A stretch of 64,000 nt of DNA from positions 124,001-188,000 of the forward strand of contig JANSYI010000006.1 of the NCBI GenBank assembly GCA_024742475.1, written 5' to 3'. Below the pieces are notes generated by a model, which searched no databases, was not told where the DNA came from, and saw only the letters and a program-made list of their open reading frames with translations. Below, piece after piece: positions 55,030-63,964 of this stretch. This stretch comes from a bacterium (lineage in GTDB: Bacteria; Myxococcota_A; Polyangia; Nannocystales; Nannocystaceae). How positions within the stretch are numbered: the first letter of the stretch is position 1; each line of letters starts with the position of its first letter. The position numbers were made by a program, and so were the translations under genes.

Positions 55030-57453
55030 ATGACGAACGTCGCCGACATTCTCGAGACCATGGAGTACGGACCCGCCCCCGAAGGCGATGGGCCTGCGCG
55101 AGCATGGCTGGACGCCCACGAGGGCCGATTCGGCCTCTACATCGGAGGCCGGTGGGTCGACCCGGACACCGGCAAGTACTTCGCGGCCGAAAACCCGTCC
55201 AGCGGTGAGACGATCGCCCAGCTCGCACAAGCCGGCTCGCGCAGTATCGACGACGCCGTCAAGGCGGCGCGCGCAGCCCAGCCGGCCTGGGCCGGGCTCG
55301 GCGGCCCCGGACGCGCGCGCTACCTCTACGCGCTCGCGCGGCTCGTGCAGCGGCACAGCCGGCTGCTCTCGGTCGTCGAGACCATGGACAACGGCAAGCC
55401 GATCCGCGAGACGCGGGACATCGACGTGCCGCTCGTCGCTCGGCACTTCTACCACCACGCCGGGTGGGCACAGCTGTTCGACCAAGAGCTCCCGGGCATG
55501 GCACCCGTCGGCGTCGTCGGGCAGGTCATCCCCTGGAACTTCCCCCTGCTCATGCTCGCCTGGAAGATCGCCCCGGCAATTGCGGCCGGCAACGCGGTGG
55601 TCCTCAAGCCCGCCGAGTTCACGAGCCTCTCGGCGCTGCTCTTCGCCGAGCTGTGCCAAAAAGCGGGGCTCCCCCCCGGGGTCGTCAACATCGTCACCGG
55701 CGACGGCAGCACAGGGGCCGCGCTCGTCGAGCACGAGGACGTCGACAAGGTCGCGTTCACGGGGTCCACCGAGGTCGGCAAGATCATCCGCAAGGCGACC
55801 GCGGGCAGCGGCAAACACCTCACGCTCGAGCTGGGCGGCAAGAGCCCGTTCATCGTGTTTGCCGACGCCGACCTCGACTCCGCCGTCGAGGGGGTGGTCG
55901 ATGCGATCTGGTTCAACCAGGGGCAGGTGTGCTGCGCCGGGTCTCGCCTGCTCGTGCAGGAGGAGATCGCCGAGGCGATGATCGCCAAGCTCAAGGCGCG
56001 CATGAACAACCTGCGCGTGGGCAACCCGCTCGACAAGTGCGTCGACGTGGGCGCAATCGTTGCACCGGTGCAGGTCGAGCGCATCGACGAGCTCGTGCAG
56101 CAGGGCGTCAAGGAGGGCGCGACGCTCCACCAGCCGCAGAGCGCGATGCCCGACAAGGGCTGCTTCTATCCCCCCACCCTGCTCACGGGCGTGCAGCCGG
56201 CCTCGACCGTCGCGCAAGAGGAGATCTTCGGCCCCGTCCTCGTCGCGATGACCTTCCGGACGCCAGACGAGGCGGTCGCCTTGGCCAACAACACCAAGTA
56301 CGGGCTCGCGGCGAGCGTCTGGAGCGAGAGCATCAACCAGGCGCTCGACGTCGCGCCTCGCATTCGTGCCGGCGTCGTTTGGGTCAACAGCACCAACATG
56401 TTCGACGCCGCGTGCGGATTCGGGGGCTACCGCGAGTCCGGCTTCGGGCGCGAGGGCGGCATCGAGGGCATGCACGCCTACTGCGAGCCTGCGTTCGTCG
56501 GGCAGCTTCCCAAGTACCCCGACCCCGAGCAGCCCGGCGCCGAGCAGCCCGGTGCCTCCTACCCCGGCGCCGTGCCCCCCGGCGGGCTGCCCGAGACCGG
56601 CGGCGGGCTCGACCGCACCGCCAAGCAATACATCGGCGGCAAGCAGGCACGCCCCGACGGCGGCTACAGCCGCAGCGTCCTCGGGCCCGATGGCGCCTTG
56701 GTCGGCGAGGTGGCCGAGGGGAACCGCAAGGACATTCGCAACGCGGTCGAAGCGGCCCGCAAGCAGACCTCGTGGCCCAGCGCGACCGCCCACAACAGGG
56801 CGCAGGTCCTCTACTACATCGCCGAAAACCTCGAGGCGCGCGCGCAGGAGTTCGCCGGCCGCATCCGCGCGATGACGGGCGCGTCCGAGGACGAGGCGGC
56901 CGCCGAGGTCGCGGCCTCCGTCCGCCGCCTCTTCAGCTACGGCGCGTGGGCCGACAAGTACGAGGGGCGCGTGCACTCGCCACCGCTGCGCAACGTGACG
57001 CTCGCCATGCACGAGCCGATCGGCATCGTCGGCGTGGTCTGCCCCGACGAACGGCCCCTGCTCTCGTTCCTGTCCCTCGTCGCCCCGCCGATTGCGATGG
57101 GCAACCGGGTGGTCGTCGTGCCGTCCGAGCGCCACCCGCTCGCGGCGACCGACCTCTATCAGGTGCTCGACACGTCCGACCTCCCCGGCGGCGTGCTCAA
57201 CATCGTCACGGGCGAGCGTGCAGGCCTGACCAAGGTGCTCGCCGGACACGACCAGGTCGACGCGCTCTGGTACATGGGCCCCGACGAGGCGGGCAGTCGC
57301 ACGGTCCAAGAGCTCTCGGTGGGCAACATGAAGCGCACCTGGGTCGCCGACGGACGCCGCCGAGACTGGATGAACACCCAGCAGGGCGAGGGCCGCGAGT
57401 TCCTGCGCGAGGCCGTGCAGGTCAAGAACATCTGGGTCCCCTACGGAGAGTGA
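55030..57453 (+). CDS. Two-domain aldehyde dehydrogenase, ALDH16 family
   Basis: 807 residues: a full aldehyde dehydrogenase (about 30-500) followed by a linker rich in Pro/Gly (PDPEQPGAEQPGASYPGA) and a second, degenerate ALDH copy (about 540-770). In the first copy the NAD site FTGSTEVG, Glu267 (TLELGG) and catalytic Cys301 (GQVCCAG) are intact; the second copy has no catalytic Cys or Glu motif. This is the ALDH16 layout, in which the second copy is structural. With DeoC next door, oxidation of acetaldehyde to acetate is a natural job. Start at 55030, six bases before deoA ends the operon order. Confidence 0.9.
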   Translation: MTNVADILETMEYGPAPEGDGPARAWLDAHEGRFGLYIGGRWVDPDTGKYFAAENPSSGETIAQLAQAGSRSIDDAVKAARAAQPAWAGLGGPGRARYLYALARLVQRHSRLLSVVETMDNGKPIRETRDIDVPLVARHFYHHAGWAQLFDQELPGMAPVGVVGQVIPWNFPLLMLAWKIAPAIAAGNAVVLKPAEFTSLSALLFAELCQKAGLPPGVVNIVTGDGSTGAALVEHEDVDKVAFTGSTEVGKIIRKATAGSGKHLTLELGGKSPFIVFADADLDSAVEGVVDAIWFNQGQVCCAGSRLLVQEEIAEAMIAKLKARMNNLRVGNPLDKCVDVGAIVAPVQVERIDELVQQGVKEGATLHQPQSAMPDKGCFYPPTLLTGVQPASTVAQEEIFGPVLVAMTFRTPDEAVALANNTKYGLAASVWSESINQALDVAPRIRAGVVWVNSTNMFDAACGFGGYRESGFGREGGIEGMHAYCEPAFVGQLPKYPDPEQPGAEQPGASYPGAVPPGGLPETGGGLDRTAKQYIGGKQARPDGGYSRSVLGPDGALVGEVAEGNRKDIRNAVEAARKQTSWPSATAHNRAQVLYYIAENLEARAQEFAGRIRAMTGASEDEAAAEVAASVRRLFSYGAWADKYEGRVHSPPLRNVTLAMHEPIGIVGVVCPDERPLLSFLSLVAPPIAMGNRVVVVPSERHPLAATDLYQVLDTSDLPGGVLNIVTGERAGLTKVLAGHDQVDALWYMGPDEAGSRTVQELSVGNMKRTWVADGRRRDWMNTQQGEGREFLREAVQVKNIWVPYGE

Positions 57454-57458
57454 AGCCA

Positions 57459-58796
57459 ATGTCGTTGCTGCCTCAGGAGATCATTCGTCGCAAGCGCGAC
57501 GGCGCGTCGCTCTCGATCGAAGAGATTCAGGCGTTCGTCGACGGCCTCACCCATGACGGCTTTACCGAAGGACAGGTCGCCGCGTTCGCGATGGCCGTGT
57601 TCTTCCAGGGCATGAGCATGGACGAGCGCATCGCGCTGACCCGCGCGATGACCAACTCGGGCGAGGTCCTCGACTGGTCGAGCCACGACTTCGGCAAGCC
57701 GATCGTGGACAAACACAGCACCGGCGGTGTCGGCGACAAGGTCAGCCTGATGCTCGCCCCCATGCTCGCCGCGTGCGGTGCCGTGGTCCCGATGATCTCG
57801 GGCCGCGGGCTCGGCCACACCGGAGGCACGCTCGACAAGCTCGAGGCGATCGAAGGCTACGTCGCCAAGCCCAGCGCACAGCAATGGGGCGACGCGCTGC
57901 GCGAGGCCGGCTGCGCGATCATCGGGCAGACCGCCGACATCGCGCCAGCGGACCGGCGCTTCTACTCGATTCGCGACGTCACGGCGACCGTCGAGTCGAT
58001 CCCGCTCATCACCGGCTCGATCCTCTCCAAGAAGCTCGCCGCAGGCCTCGAGCGCCTGGTCATCGACGTCAAGTTTGGCAGCGGAGCGTTCGCCAGCAGC
58101 TACGAGATGGCCAAGGAGCTCGCGCGCAGCCTGGTCGACGTCGCCACCGGTGCCGGCCTGCCCACGACGGCGCTGCTCACCGACATGAACGAGGTCCTCG
58201 GGCGCACGGCGGGCAACGCCATCGAGACGCGTGAGGCGATCGACTACCTCACGGGGGCTTCGAGGGACCCGCGGCTGCACGAGGTCACGGTGGCGTTGTG
58301 TGCCGAACTCCTCGTGGGCGCTGGCCTGCACGACGACGACGCCTCGGCCCGCAAGGCGCTGCAGACCGCGCTCGACGACGGCAGCGCCACCGAGCGGTTC
58401 GCCACCATGGTTCGCGCGCTCGGAGGGCCGGCAAACCTCGTGGAGAAGCCCGACGCCTATCTGCCGCTCCCCGAGGTCACCATGGACGTGACGCCCGAGC
58501 ACGACGGCGTCGTCGAGCGCATCGACGTGCGTTCCGTCGGAGTTGCCGTCGTCGACCTCGGCGGAGGACGACGTCGCGCACAGGACGATGTCGATCCGCT
58601 TGTCGGACTCTCCGCCGTCGCCTCGCTGGGCGAAGCGGTGAACGACGACCGACCGATCTGCCGGGTGCACGCGCGCACGCAGGAGAAGGCGGAAGCCGCC
58701 GCAGCCCGGGTTCGCGCTGCCTTCACGCTCCGCAACGCTGCGGTGTCGCCGACGCCGATCGTGGTCGAGCGCATCGCCGCCCTCACGGGTCGCTAG
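57459..58796 (+). CDS. deoA: Thymidine/pyrimidine-nucleoside phosphorylase
   Basis: 445 residues. It converts thymidine or uridine to the base and (deoxy)ribose-1-phosphate. Diagnostic motifs: VDKHSTGGVGDKVSL near residue 85, SGRGLGHTGGTLDKLE, and the C-terminal alpha/beta domain with VKFGSGAF and RTAGNAIE. Together with punA and deoC it forms a route from nucleosides to central metabolism; a phosphopentomutase is not seen nearby. Starts 5 bases after the aldehyde dehydrogenase gene. Confidence 0.94.
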   Translation: MSLLPQEIIRRKRDGASLSIEEIQAFVDGLTHDGFTEGQVAAFAMAVFFQGMSMDERIALTRAMTNSGEVLDWSSHDFGKPIVDKHSTGGVGDKVSLMLAPMLAACGAVVPMISGRGLGHTGGTLDKLEAIEGYVAKPSAQQWGDALREAGCAIIGQTADIAPADRRFYSIRDVTATVESIPLITGSILSKKLAAGLERLVIDVKFGSGAFASSYEMAKELARSLVDVATGAGLPTTALLTDMNEVLGRTAGNAIETREAIDYLTGASRDPRLHEVTVALCAELLVGAGLHDDDASARKALQTALDDGSATERFATMVRALGGPANLVEKPDAYLPLPEVTMDVTPEHDGVVERIDVRSVGVAVVDLGGGRRRAQDDVDPLVGLSAVASLGEAVNDDRPICRVHARTQEKAEAAAARVRAAFTLRNAAVSPTPIVVERIAALTGR

Positions 58797-58847
58797 AGAG
58801 GCGGACGGGACCCCGCGCCGGTCCGCAATGGCTGGTACGCTTCGGCC

Positions 58848-59345
58848 ATGCGCTGGCTCGGGCCCCTCGTCTCTGTGTCGCTGTTCGCACTCCCTGCATG
58901 CGACCTGCTCACTCCCAAGATCGACGCCGACCTGGCCGGAGGTCTGGTCGAATCGATCCTGACCAAGGAGGGCCTCGAGCCAACCTCGGTCAGCTGCCCC
59001 GATAATCAGAAGGCAGAGAAGGGCAACGTCTTCGAGTGCACGGCCGACGTCAAGGGGGTCGAGGTTCACTTCAGCATGGAGGTGATGGACGACAAGGGCA
59101 CCGTCTATGCGACGCCCCGCGACCATACGCTCGTCGTCGAGCGCGTCGAGCCCGAGATCGCGGCCGACCTCGAGGCGCAGGGACACAGCGTGGGCAAGGT
59201 CGACTGCCACGGAGATGTATGGGTCGCCATCAAGGGGGCCGAGGTCTCCTGCGACGTGACCGACGAGGCCGGCACCGAGTATCTGTGGACGGCCACGTTC
59301 ACCGACGACGACGGCGGCCACGAGCACTCGCTCCAGAAGAAGTGA
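58848..59345 (+). CDS. DUF4333-type small lipoprotein with a duplicated domain
   Basis: 165 residues. Signal peptide ending LPAC (Cys18). Two related repeats follow, each with a Cys pair about 12-15 residues apart: SCPDNQKAEKGNVFEC and DCHGDVWVAIKGAEVSC, each preceded by a helix. This pattern fits DUF4333, a small extracytoplasmic domain of unknown function in actinobacteria and myxobacteria. It lies 51 bases after deoA, probably outside its operon. Its stop is 8 bases from the convergent sigma gene. Confidence 0.75.
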   Translation: MRWLGPLVSVSLFALPACDLLTPKIDADLAGGLVESILTKEGLEPTSVSCPDNQKAEKGNVFECTADVKGVEVHFSMEVMDDKGTVYATPRDHTLVVERVEPEIAADLEAQGHSVGKVDCHGDVWVAIKGAEVSCDVTDEAGTEYLWTATFTDDDGGHEHSLQKK

Positions 59346-59353
59346 GAGGGTCC

Positions 59354-59968
59354 CTAGCGGTCCAGGAGCTCTCGAAGGCTCGCAGCCCACTCCTCGAAGC
59401 GGTCGACCATGTCTTCGACGCGGTCCCGCTTGGGATCGAGCGAACGTAGCCGGGCCGCGACAGACTCGCGGGCCCGTCGGAGGCGGCTCTTGACGGTGCC
59501 TCGCGGGATATCGAGCACCTCGGCGATCTCCTGCGTCGACAACGCCTCCCAGTAGTGCAGCTCGAGGACGATCTGCAGCTCCAGCGGCACCTCCCGGAGC
59601 GCTTGAAGCAAGAAGGTGTGCTCCTGCTTCCGCGCGCGCACCGAGCTGGGAGACTCGGCCATCTCGGCGATGCTCAGCTGGTCGATGTCCACGCCCGGCG
59701 TGTGCGCGCGTTCTCGATAGAAGGTCACCAGGCGCCGCCGCGCCACCGACAGCGCGTAGGTTCGAAACGTCGAGCGCCCCTCGAACGCGCCGAGGCTCCG
59801 CACACAGTCGAGCACGACCTGCTGCGTGAGTTCGTCGACCTCGGTCGCGACCTTGTTGCGAAAGAAGCGGCGAATCGCGGGCACGATTTCGGCCAAGAGG
59901 GCGTCCCCCGCGGCTCGATCCCCGGCTTTCCACGCCTGCAGCAGCGCGACCTCGTCCTTCACGCTCAC
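59354..59968 (-). CDS. ECF-type RNA polymerase sigma factor
   Basis: About 204 residues from a GTG at 59968; a second GTG follows two codons later. Region 2 is seen in VDELTQQVVLDCVRSLGAFEG and TFRTYALSVARRRLVTFYRER, and region 4 in VPLELQIVLELHYWEALSTQEIAEVLDIPRGTVKSRL, with a C-terminal extension of about 35 residues. No anti-sigma gene is near; instead a Ser/Thr kinase gene starts 34 bases away in the opposite direction. Confidence 0.88.
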   Translation of the reverse strand: MSVKDEVALLQAWKAGDRAAGDALLAEIVPAIRRFFRNKVATEVDELTQQVVLDCVRSLGAFEGRSTFRTYALSVARRRLVTFYRERAHTPGVDIDQLSIAEMAESPSSVRARKQEHTFLLQALREVPLELQIVLELHYWEALSTQEIAEVLDIPRGTVKSRLRRARESVAARLRSLDPKRDRVEDMVDRFEEWAASLRELLDR

Positions 59969-60002
59969 CAACCTATCACGGGCGGCTATTGTGAGAGCGC
60001 AG

Positions 60003-61964
60003 GTGAACGACACCGAGCAGCCAGTCGACGACCCCATCCCGACGCTCCCGACCTGGGTGCGAGGCGCACCACGTCCCGAGGTCCCCGAGCGTGTCGGCCA
60101 CTACCGCATCGAAGAGAAGCTCGGCGTCGGAGGAGCCGGGGAGGTCTGGGCCGCCTACGACGAAGTGTTGGATCGGCGCATCGCGCTCAAGCTCGTGCCG
60201 CGGGGGCGGGTCGGCGACGAGCAAGAGGCCCGCCTGCTCCGCGAAGCCCACGCCCTGGCCAAGCTCTCGCATCGCAACGTCGTGACGGTCCACGACTCCG
60301 ATCGCATCGAGGACTTCGTGTACATCGCGATGGAGCTGGTCGAGGGGGGCACGCTCAAGACTGCGTTCGATGACCGCAGCCGAGACACCCGCAGTCGAGT
60401 CGAGCTGCTCTGCCAAGCAGCACGAGGCTTGCACGCCGCTCACCGCCTCGGCCTGGTACACCGCGACTTCAAGCCCGCCAACGCCCTGCTCGGCCGAGAC
60501 GGCCGCGTCCGCGTCGCCGACTTCGGGCTGGCTCGTCTCGCCGAGGCGTCCACGGCACCCGCACACGGGATGGCTCGACTCCCGGTCGCCCCCACGTTCG
60601 ACGAGCTGACGATCACCGGAGCGATCCTCGGGACGCCGGCGTACATGAGCCCTGAGCAGCGAATGGGACAGCGACTCACGCCCGCATCCGATCAGTTCAG
60701 CTTCTGCGTCGTCGCCTGGCTGGCGCTCTACGGGGTCAACCCGCTCGCCAACCTCGACCTCGCGGCGTGGATCGCCGGCGACGCGTCCATCGAGCCGCCA
60801 CGCGACACCAAGGATGTGCCGGCCGCTCTGCACGAGGTGCTGCTTCAGGGGCTCGAGCCCGAGCCCGCCGCTCGTCACCCGTCGCTGCTCCCAGTCATTC
60901 GCGCGCTCGAGCGCTCCCTGACGCGGCGCGGGCCCGCGTGGCTCCCGTGGGCTGGGGCCGCGGTCGTCATCACCGCGGTCGCGCTGGGTGCGTTCGCGTG
61001 GATCTCCGGCACCGAGGACCCGTGCGCTGGAGCGGCGCTCGGCTGGCCCGCCATCGATCGACCCGTCACCACAGCGCACCTGCACGACGGCACCGACGAA
61101 GGTCTCGCGGCTGCGCGGACGGCCTCGGCGGGCCTGCACGCGCTCGCGACGAACTGGGCGGACCAGGCCGAAGCCGCGTGCCGGGCCGGCGCGGCTCCCT
61201 CCTCATGTCAGCAGCAGCAGGCCGCCGCCGCCACCGCCGTGGTCGAGCTGCTGCGCGCCGAGCAGGGTCGCAGCATGGTCCCAGAGCTTCTGGCCGCGCT
61301 GCACACCCCGTGCGGCGACGTCGTCACCTCGAATACGGTCGAGCTCGCGCGGCTTCGCCCCCGACTCGCAGCAGGAGACGCACCCGGCGTCGTCGCCGAG
61401 TGCGTGGCGTTGGAGCAGTTCGACCAGGACACGCCGAAGGTCCGCGCGCAGATCCTCAGGCTCAGGGGCGCGGCGCTGCGGCGATCCGGCGACGCACAAG
61501 CAGCCCTCGACACCCTCCGCGTCGCCTACAACAACGCCGAGCGCGCTGGCGATGTCGCGCTCGCGGCCGCGGTGGCGGCCGAGGTTGCCGTCCTCATCGC
61601 CGTCGACTTCGACCACCCCGCACGCAGCCGCGTCTGGCTCGAAATCGCCGAGCGCGTGCCCGACCCTCCGCCCGCGCTCGAGACCTCCGTCGCCATGGCA
61701 CGAGGTCGGGTGCTGGAGGCGGATGGATCGTGGGCCGACGCCGCGGACGCGTACCGTCGCGCCGCCGAGCTGCAGCGCGACGCGCCGCCCTACCTCGAGG
61801 GACCATCGACCGCCCAGCTGCGCGCAGGTCGGGCGCTTCTGAGGGCTGGTCGACGCGACGAGGCCCGCCCGCTCCTCGAGGCGGCGCTGCAGCGGCGTCG
61901 TCAGCTCTACGGTCCAGCGCACGCCAAGACCCAGGCCGCGCAGCGCATCGCCGGCCGTCTATAG
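60003..61964 (+). CDS. Ser/Thr protein kinase with transmembrane segment and helical repeat C-terminus
   Basis: 653 residues from a GTG; another in-frame GTG lies at 59991. Kinase domain: GVGGAG (41-46), Lys63, HRDFKPAN (153-160), DFG (173-175) and SPE (216-218), all intact. The membrane helix is at about 313-333; the outer 320 residues are helical, with repeated Ala/Arg-rich pairs (AALDTLRVAYNNAERAGDVA, ADAADAYRRAAELQRDA) that look like degenerate TPRs. Divergent from the sigma gene, so kinase and sigma factor may be one signalling unit. It ends 7 bases before the desulfhydrase-like gene. Confidence 0.88.
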   Translation: MNDTEQPVDDPIPTLPTWVRGAPRPEVPERVGHYRIEEKLGVGGAGEVWAAYDEVLDRRIALKLVPRGRVGDEQEARLLREAHALAKLSHRNVVTVHDSDRIEDFVYIAMELVEGGTLKTAFDDRSRDTRSRVELLCQAARGLHAAHRLGLVHRDFKPANALLGRDGRVRVADFGLARLAEASTAPAHGMARLPVAPTFDELTITGAILGTPAYMSPEQRMGQRLTPASDQFSFCVVAWLALYGVNPLANLDLAAWIAGDASIEPPRDTKDVPAALHEVLLQGLEPEPAARHPSLLPVIRALERSLTRRGPAWLPWAGAAVVITAVALGAFAWISGTEDPCAGAALGWPAIDRPVTTAHLHDGTDEGLAAARTASAGLHALATNWADQAEAACRAGAAPSSCQQQQAAAATAVVELLRAEQGRSMVPELLAALHTPCGDVVTSNTVELARLRPRLAAGDAPGVVAECVALEQFDQDTPKVRAQILRLRGAALRRSGDAQAALDTLRVAYNNAERAGDVALAAAVAAEVAVLIAVDFDHPARSRVWLEIAERVPDPPPALETSVAMARGRVLEADGSWADAADAYRRAAELQRDAPPYLEGPSTAQLRAGRALLRAGRRDEARPLLEAALQRRRQLYGPAHAKTQAAQRIAGRL

Positions 61965-61971
61965 TGCGGGC

Positions 61972-62979
61972 ATGCCCTGGGACGGCCTGCTCCCCGAACG
62001 CCTCGACCTCGCCCGCCTCGACACCCCGATCGTGCCTCTGCGACGGCTGAGCGCTCAGCTCGGCGGCCCCACGGTCTGGGTGAAGCGCGACGACCAGACC
62101 GGCGCTGCAGAGAGCGGCAACAAGATCCGCAAGCTGCAGTTCACGGTCGCCGAGGCGCTTCGCGACGGCGCCGACACGCTCATCACCTGCGGAGGTTTGC
62201 AGTCGAACCACGCCCGAACGACCGTCGTGGTCGCGCGGCGCATGGGACTGGACGTCGAGCTGGTGCTGCGAGGCGAGGCGCCAGAGCGACTCGAGGGCAA
62301 CCTACTGCTCGACGCCGTGCTCGGCGCGAAGGTCCACCTGTACGACGCCGAAGCCTACGCCCACAAGGACGCACTCATGCAGCAGCGGGCCGAAGCGCTG
62401 CGTTCGAGTGGCCGGCATCCATTCGTCGTGGCCGAGGGGTGCTCGATGCCCAGCGGGAGCTGGGGCTACATCGAGGCGATGCGGGAGGTGACCCAATGGC
62501 AGCGCGATCACGGGGTCCGTTTCGATGCGATCCTCAGCGGGGTCGGCAGCGGCGGGACGGCGGCGGGCATCGAGCTCGGCGCACGCCTGCATGGGTTCGA
62601 CGGGCAACGTATCGGCGTGCCCGTGTGTGACGACGAGGCGTACTTCCGCGAGAAGATCGGCCGCCTCTGCGCGCAGACCGTCCGCGCATACGACCTCGGC
62701 GTGGAGGTGCCGCCGGAGGAGGTCGGCCTGCTCGACGGCTACGTCGGCGGCGGCTACGGCGTGAGTCGCGAGGCCGAGCGTGAGAGCTTGGTGCTGCTCG
62801 CGCGCACCGAGGGCATCGTGCTCGAGCCCGTCTACAGCGGCAAGGCGTTTCACGCCCTCGTCGGGGAGATGAGCGGCCGCCTTCGCGGCATGGAGAACGT
62901 ATTGTTCGTGCACACCGGCGGCGTCTTCGGGCTCGCGGCGTATGCCGACCAGCTACCCCCGCTGCAGCGAGCGACGTAG
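61972..62979 (+). CDS. D-cysteine desulfhydrase / ACC deaminase-family PLP enzyme
   Basis: 335 residues, tryptophan-synthase-beta fold (type II). The Schiff-base Lys is in SGNKIRKLQ, and CGGLQSNHARTTV follows at the right distance; GVGSGGTAAG binds the phosphate and YVGGGYGVS the C-terminal part. The family covers D-cysteine desulfhydrase and ACC deaminase; I cannot decide between them from motifs. It begins 7 bases after the kinase stop. Its last 27 bases overlap the convergent Sel1-CPBP gene. Confidence 0.85.
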   Translation: MPWDGLLPERLDLARLDTPIVPLRRLSAQLGGPTVWVKRDDQTGAAESGNKIRKLQFTVAEALRDGADTLITCGGLQSNHARTTVVVARRMGLDVELVLRGEAPERLEGNLLLDAVLGAKVHLYDAEAYAHKDALMQQRAEALRSSGRHPFVVAEGCSMPSGSWGYIEAMREVTQWQRDHGVRFDAILSGVGSGGTAAGIELGARLHGFDGQRIGVPVCDDEAYFREKIGRLCAQTVRAYDLGVEVPPEEVGLLDGYVGGGYGVSREAERESLVLLARTEGIVLEPVYSGKAFHALVGEMSGRLRGMENVLFVHTGGVFGLAAYADQLPPLQRAT

Positions 62980-63936
62980 TCGAGCCCGCTCCGTCCACGC
63001 CATCGCCACGATCATGCCATCGAGCAGTATGTGGCCGACCGCCAAGGCGGCGAGTCCCCCCCAAGGGACGACGAGCCCCACGGCCGCGGCGTAGGTCAGC
63101 CCCTTGGCCAGACACGCTCGCCACGAAAAGTTGGGGTAGTGCAGCAGCCCGAAGAGCAAGCCGGCCGCCATCGCGACCGGGCCGAAGCCGACGCCGAGCA
63201 GCCCCGCGACCGCGAGCAGCGGCACGAGCACCAGGCCATCTTCACCAGCCACCGCGAGGGTCTTCCAAGGCCGATCGACCAGCTCGTCGACGAGCTCGCG
63301 GCCCGTGGACGCGTCGGCGACCTGCGGCTCGGGCATTGCTCGCCCCATCATCCAACGCACCAGCAGCTGCCCGCCGAGCGCAACGACGACGTAGACCATG
63401 ACGGCCGCGAAGGAGAACGACCAGGGCGCCACCAGCAGGTGCACGGCCAGGAACCCGAGCCCAACCCACTCCAACGCCGGTCCCCGGTAGAGCAGCCACT
63501 TCGAGAGGTGATTCTCGGTCGCGGTGAGCCAGAACGCGGCCTCCACCGATCCGCTCCGCGCGCCTCGCCGATACCAGCGACGGGCTCGACGCAACGAGCG
63601 TCGGGCGCCGCGACCGTCGCGATAGCAGTGCCCCACGAGCACGGCGCCGTGCGGGCGGCCAGCGTGCGCGGCGTCGAGCGACCAGAGGTAGGCCGACCGA
63701 TCGTTCTCGATCGCTCCGTGTCGCACGGCCGCGGCGTCGAGCCCGGTGCGCAGCCACGACGAGGCGAAACGGAGCCGCAAGGACGCGCGGTCATGGGCCA
63801 GCGTGCGCAGGGCGTTCATGTGGGACAGCCAGCGTCCGAAGTCGGCCTCGTCCCGTCGCGCCGCACCCTCGAGGGCCTCGAAGCGGGCCTCGAGGCGCTT
63901 TGGGTCGCTCACGCGGGGGTCGCCAGCGGAATCCAC
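62953..63936 (-). CDS. Sel1-like repeat protein fused to a degenerate CPBP-type membrane domain
   Basis: 327 residues. The N-terminal half is soluble and holds a Sel1-type repeat (GAVLVGHCYRDGRGARRSL then ARRWYRRGARSG, about 97-130). Then come two membrane segments, a short soluble part and a C-terminal membrane domain with FGLLHYPNF (His266) and GHILLD (His302, Asp306), the second and third motifs of CPBP intramembrane proteases. The first motif (EExxxR) is not there: GEDGLVLVP at 231-239 has an acidic pair but no Arg. It may be an inactive or altered protease controlled by Sel1-mediated binding. Confidence 0.7.
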   Translation of the reverse strand: MDSAGDPRVSDPKRLEARFEALEGAARRDEADFGRWLSHMNALRTLAHDRASLRLRFASSWLRTGLDAAAVRHGAIENDRSAYLWSLDAAHAGRPHGAVLVGHCYRDGRGARRSLRRARRWYRRGARSGSVEAAFWLTATENHLSKWLLYRGPALEWVGLGFLAVHLLVAPWSFSFAAVMVYVVVALGGQLLVRWMMGRAMPEPQVADASTGRELVDELVDRPWKTLAVAGEDGLVLVPLLAVAGLLGVGFGPVAMAAGLLFGLLHYPNFSWRACLAKGLTYAAAVGLVVPWGGLAALAVGHILLDGMIVAMAWTERARLRRSLQRG

Positions 63937-63964
63937 GGGCGTCTCAACAGCCCTCCACGGCGGG

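Noticed and set aside
54997..57459. Minus-strand open frame of 820 codons opposite the aldehyde dehydrogenase
   Set aside because: An antisense frame of a GC-rich gene; the plus strand has clear ALDH motifs and the minus frame has none.
57441..59933. Minus-strand open frame of 830 codons opposite deoA and the DUF4333 gene
   Set aside because: Its translation has no domain pattern and is antisense to clear thymidine phosphorylase motifs.
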